Positions 38,030 to 48,706 of a DNA stretch of 64,000 bases are shown piece after piece. Each line of letters begins with the position of its first letter. The stretch's first letter is position 1. The DNA is from Rhizobium sp. 16-449-1b (lineage in GTDB: Bacteria > Pseudomonadota > Alphaproteobacteria > Rhizobiales > Rhizobiaceae), in assembly GCF_017741935.1 (NCBI RefSeq), contig NZ_JAGHMH010000006.1, positions 372,001-436,000 on the forward strand. The letters are read 5' to 3'. Under the pieces are notes generated by a model. The model had not been told where the DNA came from, ran no database searches, and saw nothing but the letters and a program-made list of their open reading frames with translations. The position numbers were made by a program, and so were the translations under genes.

Positions 38030-39127
38030 ATGAGACGAGACTTCGGGGCGGCGGCACTTGCGACACCAATGCGGTGGGTGGGCTTGTCGCTTATCTGTGC
38101 GACAGTGACCGCTTGCGGAACGGCACCCACGACGACGGCCAAGCGCACCCACGGCAAGGAATATTTTGCCGAGTCGGAATATGGCGTCAAGGCCAGCCCG
38201 CGTGTCGCTACCGGCAACAATATTCCAAAGGGCGGCGGTCGCTACATCGTCGGCAATCCCTATGTCGTCAAGGGCAAGACCTATTTCCCGAAAGAGGATT
38301 TCTCCTACAACAAGGTCGGTATCGCCTCCTGGTATGGGTCGGCCTTCCATGGTCGGCTGACCGCCAATGGCGAAGTCTACGACCAGATGCACATTTCCGC
38401 CGCGCATCCGACATTCCCGCTGCCGAGCTACGCGCGCGTGACGAATGTCGAAAACGGCTCCTCCATCATCGTGCGCGTCAACGACCGCGGTCCTTATCAT
38501 GAGGGTCGCATCATCGACCTGTCGAACAAGACGGCCGACCTGCTCGATCTCCAGCACAGCGGCACCGGCAATGTGCGCGTGCAGTATGTCGGCAAGGCCC
38601 GCATGGATGGCCACGATATGCCGTATCTGATGGCCTCCTACGTGCCGAAGGGCAGTCGCATTCCTGGCGTCTATCCGGGCGAGGGCCAGATCGCGACCGG
38701 CGTGATGGTTGCCTCCAACAGCAAGCGCATCACGCGCGACGAGATTCAGAGCTTCGGTGGGTTCACGCCGCCTGCGGCCGATAGCGTACCGGTTCCGCGC
38801 TCCGCGACCTCCTATGCCGGATCGACGCCGAGCGCGCCTTACAACGCCGCACCTGTGCCGACTCTGCGTGCGCCGTCCTTCGACAACGCCGCGCCGGCCT
38901 CGTTCGGCGAAATGGTCGTGCTGCCCGAGATCGGTCCCTATCCTTATGAGCGCCCCTATGGCTGGCAGCAGGGGTCGATGGCCATGGGCTACCAGGAAGA
39001 AGGCGTGAAGACCGTGACGGTCGATCTCGCCTTCGACGCGGTCATGGTTCGCAATGACGGCTTGACCGAAGACAGCATTTTGGCATCATTCAAGCGTCAG
39101 AAGGCAGCGAAGGCTGCGCTGAAGTAA
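38030..39127 (+). CDS. rlpA: Septal-ring lytic transglycosylase RlpA-like lipoprotein
   Basis: The 365-residue lipoprotein has a lipobox near residue 29 (ATVTACGT). The double-psi beta-barrel RlpA domain lies at about 95-190: GIASWYGSAFHGRLTANGE, VYDQMHISAAHPTFPLPSYA and VRVNDRGPYHEGRIIDLS, with the catalytic-type Asp and His in place. A Pro/Ala-rich C-terminal half follows, without a clear SPOR domain. RlpA cleaves denuded glycan strands at the septum. The ATG at 38030 was chosen; a TTG 18 bases upstream is also in frame. A DacC-like gene follows after 42 bases. Confidence 0.88.
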   Translation: MRRDFGAAALATPMRWVGLSLICATVTACGTAPTTTAKRTHGKEYFAESEYGVKASPRVATGNNIPKGGGRYIVGNPYVVKGKTYFPKEDFSYNKVGIASWYGSAFHGRLTANGEVYDQMHISAAHPTFPLPSYARVTNVENGSSIIVRVNDRGPYHEGRIIDLSNKTADLLDLQHSGTGNVRVQYVGKARMDGHDMPYLMASYVPKGSRIPGVYPGEGQIATGVMVASNSKRITRDEIQSFGGFTPPAADSVPVPRSATSYAGSTPSAPYNAAPVPTLRAPSFDNAAPASFGEMVVLPEIGPYPYERPYGWQQGSMAMGYQEEGVKTVTVDLAFDAVMVRNDGLTEDSILASFKRQKAAKAALK

Positions 39128-39169
39128 GTGTTTCCGAGGTCCTTCGGGACCGGATCGATGAGGGTTTCG

Positions 39170-40381
39170 ATGCTGAAACATATGCTTCGTCTCTGTGTCT
39201 GCCTGTTGCCGCTGGCTCAGATCGTTTCGACCGATGCCATGGCGGCACCCGCCGACACCAATCAGTCGTTCGTCACCAAGGCCGCACAAGCCTACATGGT
39301 CGAAGCGTCGACCGGCACGGTCCTGCTTGCCAAGAACGAACACCAGACCTTCTCGCCGGCCTCGCTCGCCAAGCTGATGACGGTCGAGCTCGTCTTCGAT
39401 GCGCTGACAAGCAAGCAGATCACGCTCGATACCCAATATCCCGTCTCCGAATTTGCCTGGCGCACCGGCGGCGCGCCGTCGCGCACCGCGACCATGTTCG
39501 CAGCGCTGAAATCCAACGTGCGTGTCGAGGACCTCGTGCGAGGGATCGCCATCCAGGGCGCCAACGACAGTTGCATCATTCTTGCCGAAGGCATGAGCGG
39601 CGGCGAGCCGGCTTTCGCTGAGAGCATGACGCGACGCGCAAAGACGCTCGGCATGCAGCACTCGCACTTCGCCAACTCCACCGGGCTTCCCGACGGAAAG
39701 AGCAAGACCACGGCCTATGACATGGTGGCGCTGGCTGAGCGCCTGCAAGAGGGCTACCCGGCCTATTATCCCTATTTCGCCCAACCCGATTTCGAGTGGA
39801 ACAAGATTTTCCAGCGTAACCGCAACCCACTGCTCGGCTTCGACCTCGGAGTCGATGGTCTGGCAACAGGCTTTGCCGAAGGCGAGGGCTATTCGATCGT
39901 GGCATCGGCCGAGCGCAACGGCCGCCGCCTGTTCATGACGCTCGGCGGAATCGCCTCCGACAAGGAGCGCACCGAGGAAGCCAAGCGCGTGCTCGAATGG
40001 GGCCTCAGCAACTTCGAGATCCGCCAGCTCTTCGCGGAAAACGAGGTCATCGGCACCGCGAGCGTTTATGGCGGCGCATCGCGCAGCGTCGAGCTCGTCG
40101 CCAAAAGCCCGATCAGCGTCTACATCCCCGTCAACAATCCCGACCGGCTTGCCGCCCGCATCGTTTATCACTGGCCGCTACCGGCACCGGTCGAAGCGGA
40201 CCGCGAGGTCGGCACGCTACGGCTTTTCGCCGGAAGCCGACTGCTGCGCGAAGTACCGCTCTACACGAAGGCCGCGGTCGAGGAGGGCACCCTCAGCAGC
40301 CGCGCCGTCGACGCCGTTCTGGAGCTCGGCGAAACGCTACTGTTTTCCTGGCTCTGGGATAAGCCTGCCGAGCCCACATGA
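39170..40381 (+). CDS. D-Ala-D-Ala carboxypeptidase family protein with altered active site
   Basis: The 403-residue exported protein (signal peptide about 1-25, ending AMAAPADT) has the PBP5/6 layout with a C-terminal domain and an amphipathic end. The SxxK nucleophile motif is present (S65-L-A-K68). At the SxN position it reads IQGANDSC (G130-A-N132), and at the KTG position it reads [12 protein letters not shown] (A232-T-G), so the usual Ser and Lys are both replaced. This may be an inactive or functionally changed carboxypeptidase. ATG 39170 follows GAGGG with a five-base spacer. Confidence 0.82.
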   Translation: MLKHMLRLCVCLLPLAQIVSTDAMAAPADTNQSFVTKAAQAYMVEASTGTVLLAKNEHQTFSPASLAKLMTVELVFDALTSKQITLDTQYPVSEFAWRTGGAPSRTATMFAALKSNVRVEDLVRGIAIQGANDSCIILAEGMSGGEPAFAESMTRRAKTLGMQHSHFANSTGLPDGKSKTTAYDMVALAERLQEGYPAYYPYFAQPDFEWNKIFQRNRNPLLGFDLGVDGLATGFAEGEGYSIVASAERNGRRLFMTLGGIASDKERTEEAKRVLEWGLSNFEIRQLFAENEVIGTASVYGGASRSVELVAKSPISVYIPVNNPDRLAARIVYHWPLPAPVEADREVGTLRLFAGSRLLREVPLYTKAAVEEGTLSSRAVDAVLELGETLLFSWLWDKPAEPT

Positions 40382-40523
40382 TCGCCATAGTCGCGTTTCA
40401 CCTTGTGACAAAGCCGAGAGATCGAAGCGAAGCGGTTCCGCTCGCCGTCATCTTCGGCTAGATGTACGGACGAGGTGCCGCTGGCGCCGATTGAGTGCAG
40501 GCCAAGATCGCAGGAACATATTG

Positions 40524-41219
40524 TTGTCATCCGCTACCGGATTGTTCGTTACGTTTGAAGGCGGTGAGGGTGCTGGTAAGTCCACCCAGATCCGTCGGCT
40601 GGCCGATGCCTTGCGCGCCAAGGGCCATGAGGTCGTGGTCACGCGCGAGCCGGGCGGTTCGCCGGGTGCGGAAGCCGTGCGGCACGTGCTGCTCTCCGGT
40701 GCTGCCGAATCCTTTGGAACGCGCATGGAAGCGATTCTCTTTGCGGCTGCCCGCAACGATCATGTCGAAGAAATCATCCGTCCGGCCCTTGGTCAGGGCA
40801 AGGTCGTGCTCTGCGATCGCTTCATGGATTCTTCGCGCGTCTATCAGGGCGTGACGGGCAATCTGGAGCCCGATTTCATCGAAACGCTGCAGCGGGTGGC
40901 GATCAACGGTGTCGTTCCCGATTGCACGCTGATGCTCGACCTGCCGGCCAAGGCCGGTCTCGAACGCGCCAAGCGCCGAGGTGCTGCCGGCGACGTGGCG
41001 CCCGATCGTTTCGAAAAGGAAGAGATCGAGACCCACGAGAAGCGCCGCGAAGCCTTTCTTGACATAGCTTCGCGCGAGCCCGAGCGCTGCCACGTCGTCA
41101 ACGCGATGCAGACCGAGGAAGCGATCGCAGCGGAGATCGTCTCGATCGTCGGCCAGTTGCTGGCGCCCGCAGACGCCCGGAAGGTCGCCGAGCCGGCGAT
41201 GAGTGCGACCGATGAGTGA
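40524..41219 (+). CDS. tmk: Thymidylate kinase
   Basis: The 231-residue kinase phosphorylates dTMP to dTDP. The P-loop [17 protein letters not shown], the DR(Y/F/H)-type motif [16 protein letters not shown] and the lid [11 protein letters not shown] are clear. It starts at a TTG (40524) preceded by AGGAA with seven bases between, which gives the expected N-terminus MSSATGLF; a TTG three bases upstream is possible. It overlaps holB by eight bases, the usual pairing. Confidence 0.96.
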   Translation: MSSATGLFVTFEGGEGAGKSTQIRRLADALRAKGHEVVVTREPGGSPGAEAVRHVLLSGAAESFGTRMEAILFAAARNDHVEEIIRPALGQGKVVLCDRFMDSSRVYQGVTGNLEPDFIETLQRVAINGVVPDCTLMLDLPAKAGLERAKRRGAAGDVAPDRFEKEEIETHEKRREAFLDIASREPERCHVVNAMQTEEAIAAEIVSIVGQLLAPADARKVAEPAMSATDE

Positions 41220-42237
41220 CGAGCACCCAAGCCTTCTCGACGGCGCGATCTGGCCGCCCGAAAACACCAAGCTCTTCGGTCATGAAGACGCCGAAGCCTT
41301 CCTCGCGCAGTCCTACCGTTCCGGCAAGGGGCACCACGCCCTGCTGATGGAAGGGCCGTCGGGGATCGGCAAGGCGACGCTCGCCTTTCGTTTCGCCAAT
41401 CATGTCCTGTCGCATCCGGACCCGGAGCGCGCGCCTGACGTCCTCGCCGATCCCGATCCGAATTCCTCCGTCAGCCGCCAGATCAATTCGGGCGCCTCGC
41501 ACAACCTGCTGCATCTCGCCCGTCCGGTGGACGAGAAGACCGGCAAGGTGAAATCAGCGATTACCGTTGACGAGGTGCGCCGCGCCGGCCGCTTCTTTTC
41601 GCAGACATCGGGCACCGGCAACTGGCGCATCGTCATCATCGACCCCGCAGACGATATGAACCGAAGCGCCGCCAACGCCATCCTGAAGATACTTGAGGAG
41701 CCGCCGAAGCGCGCGCTCTTCCTGTTGATCTCGCATGCGCCGGGCAAGCTGCTCCCCACCATCCGCTCCCGCTGCCTGCCGCTAAAGCTGTCGCCACTTG
41801 GTGACAATGCGTTGCGCTCGGCTCTGGGACATCTCGGCGTGGACGCGGACGACCCGTCGCTGCTGGCGTCGGCCAATGGCAGCGTCGGCGAAGCGCTGAA
41901 GCTGGTGAACTACGGCGGTGGAGAAATCATTGCGGCCTACAACGAAGTGCTGACCCTGCATGGGCCATCGGCGCGCAAGGCGATGCACCGTCTGGCCGAC
42001 GCGTTATCAGGCAAGGAAAGCGACACGATCTTCGAGTTCTTCGCGGGCCATCTCGGCGACGACCTGATGGGCAAGGCGAAGGCTGCGGCGATGGCGGGGC
42101 AGGTGGCCCAGGCCGAACGCCTGTCACGCCTGCACAGCGATATCATCGAACGCCTGACAGTCTCCGACGCCTACAATCTCGACCGCAAGCAGACGATTCT
42201 GAGCATTCTCGGCGACATCAAGCAGCCCGGACCTTGA
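41212..42237 (+). CDS. holB: DNA polymerase III subunit delta'
   Basis: The 341-residue clamp-loader subunit has a P-loop-like [19 protein letters not shown], the conserved [30 protein letters not shown] and [10 protein letters not shown], and a C-terminal collar domain. The zinc-binding cysteines of E. coli delta' are absent, as is usual in Alphaproteobacteria. It overlaps tmk by eight bases. Confidence 0.93.
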   Translation: MSDEHPSLLDGAIWPPENTKLFGHEDAEAFLAQSYRSGKGHHALLMEGPSGIGKATLAFRFANHVLSHPDPERAPDVLADPDPNSSVSRQINSGASHNLLHLARPVDEKTGKVKSAITVDEVRRAGRFFSQTSGTGNWRIVIIDPADDMNRSAANAILKILEEPPKRALFLLISHAPGKLLPTIRSRCLPLKLSPLGDNALRSALGHLGVDADDPSLLASANGSVGEALKLVNYGGGEIIAAYNEVLTLHGPSARKAMHRLADALSGKESDTIFEFFAGHLGDDLMGKAKAAAMAGQVAQAERLSRLHSDIIERLTVSDAYNLDRKQTILSILGDIKQPGP

Positions 42238-42253
42238 TCCGGTACGTCCCTGA

Positions 42254-43048
42254 TCAGGAAGTCAGAAGCTTGTAAGCGACGACGGCCAGTGTTGCAGCCA
42301 GCACTAGGCGGATGGTCCGCTCATGCAGCTTCGGCGCCAGCAGGCTGCCCGCGATGATGCCGGGGATCGAGCCGACGAGCAGTGCCGCAAGCATGAACCA
42401 GTCGATCTCGCCGATCATCCAGTACCCCATGCCACCGATCAACGTCAGCGGCACCGCATGGACGATGTCGGAGCCGACGATCTCGCGCACATCGAGCCGG
42501 GGATAGAGCACGAGCAGGATGGTCACGCCAAGCGCGCCCGCGCCGACCGACGTCAACGTGACGAGAATGCCGAGCGCCAGCCCGAGCACGACGGTGAGAA
42601 TGCCAAGCGTCGCCGGCCGCAGCGTCCGCCGTTCGCCCATGGAGCGCTGCGCGAACGCCAGCACCTGTGTGCGAAATACCAGCATGAAGGCCGTCATGAC
42701 GAGCAGCCAGCCAAGCGCCGTCGTGATCGTATGCGCGACTTCGATGCTCTTGCGGTCGACGCCCGACAGCAGCCACAGCATGATCAGCGCCGCCGGCACG
42801 CTGCCGGCGGCAAGACAGCCGACGATCCGCCAGTTGATGCGCCCATGCATGCCGTGAACAGCGGTGCCCGCACTCTTGGTAACGGCCGCGTAGAGCAGAT
42901 CGGTCCCGACGGCGGTCGCCGGATGGACGCCGAATAGCAGAACCAGCAACGGCGTCATCAGCGAGCCACCACCGACGCCGGTAATGCCGACAAGCGCTCC
43001 GACGAAGAAGCCCGAGAGCGAATAAAGAGGATCGAAATGGGAGAACAT
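42254..43048 (-). CDS. TauE/SafE family sulfite/anion permease
   Basis: The 264-residue membrane protein has about eight transmembrane helices in two repeats. Each opens with the glycine-rich motif of the family (LSGFFVGALVGITGVGGGSLMTPLL, shortened here to GALVGITGVGGGSLMTP, and LVTLTSVGAGALGVTILL). These carriers move sulfite, sulfoacetate or related organic anions; the substrate is unknown. The ATG at 43048 was chosen since the upstream extension is basic and non-membranous. It converges with holB and diverges from metG. Confidence 0.85.
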   Translation of the reverse strand: MFSHFDPLYSLSGFFVGALVGITGVGGGSLMTPLLVLLFGVHPATAVGTDLLYAAVTKSAGTAVHGMHGRINWRIVGCLAAGSVPAALIMLWLLSGVDRKSIEVAHTITTALGWLLVMTAFMLVFRTQVLAFAQRSMGERRTLRPATLGILTVVLGLALGILVTLTSVGAGALGVTILLVLYPRLDVREIVGSDIVHAVPLTLIGGMGYWMIGEIDWFMLAALLVGSIPGIIAGSLLAPKLHERTIRLVLAATLAVVAYKLLTS

Positions 43049-43323
43049 CAGATCGCAGGCCCTAGCCCTACGTGAAATCGGCCTGCATTCGATAAGCCTA
43101 AGTGGGAGCGGTAGGCGCGGGGGACGGCTGATGTCACGTTTGCGGAACCCTGTTCGATGGTTCCCTTGGGTAGAATGTGGAAAAAAACGAGTCAAGCGCG
43201 CCGCGGTCACGAAGATTGCACTGCTATGTGTCGGAGGCGTCGCTTTCCAAACTTACTGTTTCGCTTCGCCGCCACATGCGCTAAGGAGCGGCATATAGAT
43301 TTCAAAGAATAAGCCGCACGAGA

Positions 43324-44886
43324 ATGGCCGCCATGACAGACAAGACACCCTTCTACATCACCACCGCGATTTCCTACCCGAACGGCAAGCCGCATATCGG
43401 CCACGCCTACGAGCTGATCGCGACGGATGCCATGGCGCGCTACCAGCGCCTCGACGGCAAGGACGTGTTCTTCCTGACCGGCACCGACGAGCATGGCCAG
43501 AAGATGCAGCAGACGGCGCGCGCCGAAGGCATCACCGCGCAGGAACTCGCCGACCGCAATTCCGGCGAATTCCAGGCGATGGCCAAGCTCCTCAACGCCT
43601 CGAACGACGACTTCATCCGCACCACGCAGGATCGTCACCACGAGACGTCGAAGAATATCTGGAACCTGATGGCCGATGCCGGCGATATCTACAAGGACAG
43701 CTATGCCGGCTGGTACTCGGTGCGCGACGAGGCCTATTACCAAGAAAACGAGACCGAGTTGCGCGCCGATGGCGTGCGCTACGGACCGCAGGGCACGCCT
43801 GTCGAGTGGGTGGAAGAGGCAAGTTACTTCTTCAAGCTCTCCGAATACCAGGACAAGCTCCTGGCGCTCTACGAAGCTGAGCCCGATTTCATCGGCCCGG
43901 CCGAGCGTCGCAATGAGGTGATCTCTTTCGTCAAGTCGGGGCTCAAGGATCTGTCGATCTCGCGCACGACCTTCGACTGGGGCATCAAGGTGCCGAATGA
44001 TCCGGAGCACGTCATGTACGTCTGGGTCGACGCGCTGACGAATTATCTCACCGCCACCGGCTACCTCGAGGACAAGAACGGCCCGCGCGCCAAGTATTGG
44101 CCGGCCGACGTCCATATCATCGGCAAGGATATCATCCGCTTCCACGCCGTCTACTGGCCCGCCTTCCTGATGTCGGCCAAGCTGCCGCTGCCCAAGCGCG
44201 TCTTCGCGCATGGCTTCGTGCTGGCAAAGGGCGGTGAGAAGATGTCGAAGTCGCTCGGCAACGTGCTCGATCCGTTCGAACTGATCGAGCATTTCGGCCT
44301 CGACGCGATCCGCTACTTCCTTATGCGCGAAATCTCCTTCGGGCATGACGGCAACTGCAGCGAAGAAGCGATCGGCACTCGCATCAACGCCGACCTCGCC
44401 AACGGCATCGGCAACCTCGCCAGCCGCTCGCTGTCGATGATCGTCAAGAACTGCGACGGCAAGATCCCCGTCTGCGGTCCGCTGACCGACGAGGACAAGG
44501 CGATGCTGGCGGCCGCCGACGCGCTGCTCGCTTCGACCCGCGAGGACATGGAAAAGCAGTTGATCCATCGCGCGCTGACGTCGATCATCGCTGTCGTGTC
44601 CGAGACCGACCGCTATTTCGCCGGCCAGCAGCCCTGGGCGCTGAAAAAGACCGATCCTGCTCGTATGGAGACCGTGCTTTACGTCACGGCCGAAGTCGTG
44701 CGCCAGATCGCCATCCTGCTGCAGCCATTCGTTCCGGGCTCGGCCGAAAAGATGCTCGATCTCGTCGGTGCGGCCGCCGACAAGCGCGACTTCACGGCGC
44801 TCGGTGAAGCCGGTCGCCTGGTTTCAGGCACGCCGCTGGAAGCGCCGACGCCGGTCTTCCCGCGCTACGTCGCGCCGCAGGCGTGA
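43324..44886 (+). CDS. metG: Methionyl-tRNA synthetase
   Basis: The 520-residue class I synthetase has the HIGH motif in [19 protein letters not shown] and KMSKS in [15 protein letters not shown]. Other conserved blocks are [12 protein letters not shown] and TFDWGIKVP, plus an anticodon-binding helical domain. The short MetG2 form without the C-terminal dimerisation domain is typical of Alphaproteobacteria. ATG 43336 (MTDKTPF) is an alternative start. It heads the metG-tatD-metallohydrolase operon. Confidence 0.97.
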   Translation: MAAMTDKTPFYITTAISYPNGKPHIGHAYELIATDAMARYQRLDGKDVFFLTGTDEHGQKMQQTARAEGITAQELADRNSGEFQAMAKLLNASNDDFIRTTQDRHHETSKNIWNLMADAGDIYKDSYAGWYSVRDEAYYQENETELRADGVRYGPQGTPVEWVEEASYFFKLSEYQDKLLALYEAEPDFIGPAERRNEVISFVKSGLKDLSISRTTFDWGIKVPNDPEHVMYVWVDALTNYLTATGYLEDKNGPRAKYWPADVHIIGKDIIRFHAVYWPAFLMSAKLPLPKRVFAHGFVLAKGGEKMSKSLGNVLDPFELIEHFGLDAIRYFLMREISFGHDGNCSEEAIGTRINADLANGIGNLASRSLSMIVKNCDGKIPVCGPLTDEDKAMLAAADALLASTREDMEKQLIHRALTSIIAVVSETDRYFAGQQPWALKKTDPARMETVLYVTAEVVRQIAILLQPFVPGSAEKMLDLVGAAADKRDFTALGEAGRLVSGTPLEAPTPVFPRYVAPQA

Positions 44887-44893
44887 GGCTGAG

Positions 44894-45676
44894 ATGCTGA
44901 TCGATACCCATTGCCACCTGGATTTCGCCGACTTCGAGGAGGAGCGCGACGAGATCGTCAAGCGTGCTCACGATTCAGGCGTCAAGCAGATGGTGACGAT
45001 CTCCACGCGCGTCCGCAAGCTGGACGGTCTTCTCGCGATCACCGAGAAGTATCCGTCCGTCTTCTGCTCCGTCGGCACGCATCCAAACAGTGCCGACGAA
45101 GAGCTGGATATCCAGGCCGAAGACCTGATCCGTCTGGCGAATGCCCATGAGAAGGTGGTAGCGATCGGCGAAGCGGGTCTCGACTACTTCTACGACACGC
45201 AGAAGCCCGAGGACCAGAAGACCGGTTTTCTGCGCCACATCGAGGCCGCCCGGGAAACCAGGCTGCCGCTGGTCATCCACAGCCGCAGCGCCGACGAGGA
45301 TATGGCCGCGATCCTGACCGAGCAAACGGGGAAGGGCGCCTTCCCCTTCATCCTGCACTGCTTCTCGGCGGGAGCCGATCTGGCGCGCGTTGGCGTCGAG
45401 CTCGGCGGCTACATCTCTTTCTCCGGCATCCTGACCTTCCCGAAGTCGCAGGAACTGCGCGATATCGCCGCCACCATCCCGGACGACCGCCTGCTGGTCG
45501 AGACCGACGCGCCATATCTCGCGCCGAAGCGCTGGCGCGGCAAGCGCAACGAACCGTCCTACGTCGTCAACACGGCCGAGGTCCTGGCCGAGACGCTGGG
45601 CCTCAGCTACGCCGAGATGGCCACGATCACCACGGAAAACGCCTTCCGCTGCTTTTCCAAGATGCCGAGGATCTGA
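44894..45676 (+). CDS. tatD: TatD family metal-dependent hydrolase
   Basis: The 260-residue TIM-barrel nuclease has metal ligands in MLIDTHCHLDFADF, GEAGLDYFYD (Glu), LVIHSRSADEDM (His), FILHCFSAGADL (His) and LLVETDAPYLAP (Asp). TatD enzymes act as 3'-5' DNases/RNases in repair or quality control. The ATG at 44894 follows GAGG, seven bases after the metG stop, indicating co-transcription. Confidence 0.95.
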   Translation: MLIDTHCHLDFADFEEERDEIVKRAHDSGVKQMVTISTRVRKLDGLLAITEKYPSVFCSVGTHPNSADEELDIQAEDLIRLANAHEKVVAIGEAGLDYFYDTQKPEDQKTGFLRHIEAARETRLPLVIHSRSADEDMAAILTEQTGKGAFPFILHCFSAGADLARVGVELGGYISFSGILTFPKSQELRDIAATIPDDRLLVETDAPYLAPKRWRGKRNEPSYVVNTAEVLAETLGLSYAEMATITTENAFRCFSKMPRI

Positions 45677-45680
45677 CACG

Positions 45681-46514
45681 GTGGGCTACAGACGGCGGTT
45701 CACCATTCTCGGCTGCTCGTCGTCACCAGGCGTTCCGCGCATCACCGGCGACTGGGGCGCCTGCAATCCCGACAATCCGAAGAACAGGCGCACCCGCGCC
45801 TCGTTCATGATCCAGCAGTATGACGCCAACGGCGGCGTCACCACTGTCGTCATCGACACCGGACCGGATTTTCGCGAGCAGATGATCGCGGCCAAGGTCG
45901 GGCATATCGACGCCGTGATGTACACGCATCCGCACGCCGATCATATTCACGGGCTGGATGACCTGCGCGGCTATTATTTCGGCGCGCAGCAGCGCGTGCC
46001 AATCTACGCCGACGAGGCGACCATGGACCGCATCCGCCAGGGCTTCGGCTATTGTCTGGAAACACCACCCGGCAGCAACTATCCGCCGATCGTCGAGGCA
46101 AGAGTGATCCACGATCTCGACAAGCCGGTCCATATCACCGGCGCGGGCGGCGCGATCTCATTGCGGCCGCACGTGCAGCAGCACGGCGACATCACCTCGC
46201 TCGGATTCCGCATCGGCGACGTTGCTTATTGCAGCGATATCAGCGACTTCCCGCCGGAAACCGTGCCGAAGCTGCAAGGCCTCGATGTCCTGATCATCGA
46301 CGCGCTGCAATACCGCTACCACCCGAGCCATCTGTCGCTGGAGCAATCGCTGGAATGGATCGGCCGCCTGCAGCCAAAGCGCGCGATCCTCACCCACATG
46401 CATACGCCGCTCGACTATGACACGGTCATGGCCGAGACTCCTGAGCATGTCGTCCCGGCCTACGACCAGATGAGCTTCGACGTCGAGTTGGAAAGCCTGG
46501 AGCGCGGAGCCTAG
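45681..46514 (+). CDS. Metallo-beta-lactamase fold phosphodiesterase (PhnP-like)
   Basis: The 277-residue hydrolase has the metal motif HPHADHIHGLDDLR, a further His in RPHVQQHGD, Asp in YCSDISDFP and His in LTHMHTPLD. This pattern fits the PhnP/phosphoribosyl cyclic phosphodiesterase branch. The GTG start follows GAGGAT, five bases after tatD. No phn gene is nearby, so a different nucleotide substrate is possible. It is the last gene of the metG operon. Confidence 0.88.
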   Translation: MGYRRRFTILGCSSSPGVPRITGDWGACNPDNPKNRRTRASFMIQQYDANGGVTTVVIDTGPDFREQMIAAKVGHIDAVMYTHPHADHIHGLDDLRGYYFGAQQRVPIYADEATMDRIRQGFGYCLETPPGSNYPPIVEARVIHDLDKPVHITGAGGAISLRPHVQQHGDITSLGFRIGDVAYCSDISDFPPETVPKLQGLDVLIIDALQYRYHPSHLSLEQSLEWIGRLQPKRAILTHMHTPLDYDTVMAETPEHVVPAYDQMSFDVELESLERGA

Positions 46515-46538
46515 GCCGACGCGCTCCAACGCGCGACA

Positions 46539-48356
46539 TCATCGCGCGCCGCCGGCCTTCTGCTGGGCTCCCGCCTCGACATAGCTGCGCCAGCCACCAT
46601 AGCCGGTGATATCGGTCGCGCCGGAGATTGCCGCCGCCTCGACCAGAAACCCTTTCACTTCGGTTCCATTAGAAAGCGAAATGCTGCCGATCCCGAGCGG
46701 TGAGGGGATGGCGGCCACGAAGCGGCCGAAGGCATCCGGCGTCAACCGCCACACTTCCACATAGATTTCCCCTCCGGTGCCGGCTTCGACACGGATCAGC
46801 CCCGGTTTGGCGGGAACCTGACCGGCGAGCGCATAAAGGCGGTAGGCATCCATCGTCCGCGCTTCGCGCACGAAGCTTGCGTTGAGTTCGCGAAGCTGGC
46901 CGTTGAGCGGCATCCCCGAGAGATGCGCCCCGACCACAACGATATCGATCCCGGGCGCGATCTCTGTGTCCGGCTGCCCGGCACCCGGCAGCGACCAACC
47001 GGTTGCGCCCATCGTCAGCCCGGATGCACGGTGTATGTCGCGGGCAAGCGACGCCGTCAGCCCATCCCGGCCGAAGGGTGCGAGCAGCGTGACGCTTGCT
47101 GGCAGGCCGTCCGAACGTTTGCCGGTGGGAACGGCGATGCCGCACATGTCCAGCAGATTGACGAAGTTCGTGTAGGTTCCCAACCGCGAATTTTCGCGGA
47201 TCGGCTCGGCGGCGAGATCGGCAAGCGTGTAGTGGCTTGGCGCCGTCGGCACGCAGAAGAGATCGACCGAGGCGATCACGGGCGCGAGCTTCCGCCTCAT
47301 CGCCTGCAGCGCATAGAATCCATTGAACGCATCCGCCGCCGTCAGCGTCTTCGCCGCGCCATAGATCTTGCGGGTGACCGGATGGAAGCTTGCTTCACGC
47401 GTATCGAAGAAATCCTTCACCGCCGCATAGCGCTCGGCAACCCAGGCGCCCTCGTAGAGTAGGTTGGCGACATCGTAGAACTCGACGAACGGTACTTCGA
47501 CGATCCTGTGACCGAGGCCCCGAAGCATATCGAGCGCATCCTCATAGGCGGCGGCCATAACGGCATCACCGAAGAAACGCAGATCCGCCTTCGCGGGCAC
47601 GCCGATCGAAAGCATCGGCGGCAACCGTCCGTAACCCGTCGCCGGCACCGCGCGCGAATAGGCGTCATCGCCATCCTCCCGGGCGGCGACGCTGAAGACG
47701 TGCCAGGCGTCATCGACGGAAAGTGCGAAGATCGACACGCAGTCCAGCGTCCGGCAGGCGGGAATGACGCCAGTCGTCGACAGAGCGCCGACGCTTGGCT
47801 TCAGCCCGACGATATTGTTGAGCCCGGCCGGAATGCGGCCGGAGCCGGCGGTATCCGTCCCCAGCGCGAAGCTGACGATCCCCTGAGCGGTGGCCACCGC
47901 CGAGCCGGAACTCGATCCACCCGGCACCAGCATCGGATCGATCGCATTCCGCGGGATCGGATAGGGCGAGCGGACACCGACAAGGCCAGTTGCGAACTGG
48001 TCAAGATTGGTCTTGCCGATCACAAGCGCTCCGGCTTCCCTCAAGAGCCGCACGACAGTCGCATCCTCGATCGCACCATAGGTATAATCGGGGCAGGCAG
48101 CTGTCGTCGGCATGCCGGCCACGTCGATATTGTCCTTCACGGCGAAGGGAATGCCCCAAAGCGGCTTTGCCGGATCGAAGGTGCCGAGAGCGGCGGCCTC
48201 GGCGAGCAGCGACTGGCGATCGGCGAGATGAAGGAAGATGCCGGGATCGTCGACCGCAGCGATCCGCGCGAAAACTTGATCGATGATCTCGGCCACCGTG
48301 CCGTCGGCGGCATAGAAGGCGTGCAGCGAAGCGATATCGAAGGCAGGCGTGCTCAT
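46539..48356 (-). CDS. atzF: Allophanate hydrolase
   Basis: This 605-residue amidase-signature enzyme hydrolyses allophanate to ammonia and CO2. The Ser-cisSer-Lys triad is visible: Lys74 (FAVKDNIDVAG), Ser148 in PGGSSSGSA and Ser172 in DTAGSGRIPAG. The C-terminal third (from about 460) is the extra allophanate-hydrolase domain found in AtzF, which helps substrate processing. The ATG at 48356 follows GAGGAGGAAGCGGC and overlaps the cupin stop (ATGA). It is the last gene of the cyanuric acid operon and completes the pathway. Confidence 0.93.
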   Translation of the reverse strand: MSTPAFDIASLHAFYAADGTVAEIIDQVFARIAAVDDPGIFLHLADRQSLLAEAAALGTFDPAKPLWGIPFAVKDNIDVAGMPTTAACPDYTYGAIEDATVVRLLREAGALVIGKTNLDQFATGLVGVRSPYPIPRNAIDPMLVPGGSSSGSAVATAQGIVSFALGTDTAGSGRIPAGLNNIVGLKPSVGALSTTGVIPACRTLDCVSIFALSVDDAWHVFSVAAREDGDDAYSRAVPATGYGRLPPMLSIGVPAKADLRFFGDAVMAAAYEDALDMLRGLGHRIVEVPFVEFYDVANLLYEGAWVAERYAAVKDFFDTREASFHPVTRKIYGAAKTLTAADAFNGFYALQAMRRKLAPVIASVDLFCVPTAPSHYTLADLAAEPIRENSRLGTYTNFVNLLDMCGIAVPTGKRSDGLPASVTLLAPFGRDGLTASLARDIHRASGLTMGATGWSLPGAGQPDTEIAPGIDIVVVGAHLSGMPLNGQLRELNASFVREARTMDAYRLYALAGQVPAKPGLIRVEAGTGGEIYVEVWRLTPDAFGRFVAAIPSPLGIGSISLSNGTEVKGFLVEAAAISGATDITGYGGWRSYVEAGAQQKAGGAR

Positions 48357-48706
48357 GCCGCTTCCTCCTCGAGGATCTTCACCGGCCGGTCCCACTGTAT
48401 CAGCACCACGCAGCCCGTGTCGCTCCACACCGAATGCTCGGTGCCGATGGCGTTGACCACATAACTCCCTACGCCATAGTCGCCTGACTCGTCCGACTGG
48501 ACGCCGTCAAGCACCAGGATCGTCTCCAGCCCCTCATGCCGATGCCGGGGCACGGAGGCGCCGGCATCGTATTTCAACAGCGCCACGCCCGGCTGGTCGC
48601 CCTCGAAGGGCTTGATCCAGTGGATGGTCACGCCATCGCGAAACGGTCCGAAGGCCAAGTCCTTCCAGCCACCCGATGTCAGCAGTTCGCGCGTTGTCTC
48701 AGGCAT
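48353..48706 (-). CDS. Small cupin-domain protein
   Basis: The 117-residue single-domain cupin has metal-binding motif 1 [17 protein letters not shown] and a weaker motif 2 ([16 protein letters not shown]), like the ChrR-type cupins. It is embedded between two amidohydrolase genes, overlapping both (eight bases upstream, four downstream), so it belongs to the pathway operon. The role is unknown: it could be an accessory enzyme, a ligand sensor or a metallo-chaperone. Confidence 0.75.
   Translation of the reverse strand: MPETTRELLTSGGWKDLAFGPFRDGVTIHWIKPFEGDQPGVALLKYDAGASVPRHRHEGLETILVLDGVQSDESGDYGVGSYVVNAIGTEHSVWSDTGCVVLIQWDRPVKILEEEAA

Noticed and set aside
40068-40523. N-terminal extension of thymidylate kinase
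   Set aside because: The upstream part overlaps the DacC-like gene in another frame and is Ser/Arg-rich; a TTG with a good ribosome-binding site gives the normal start.
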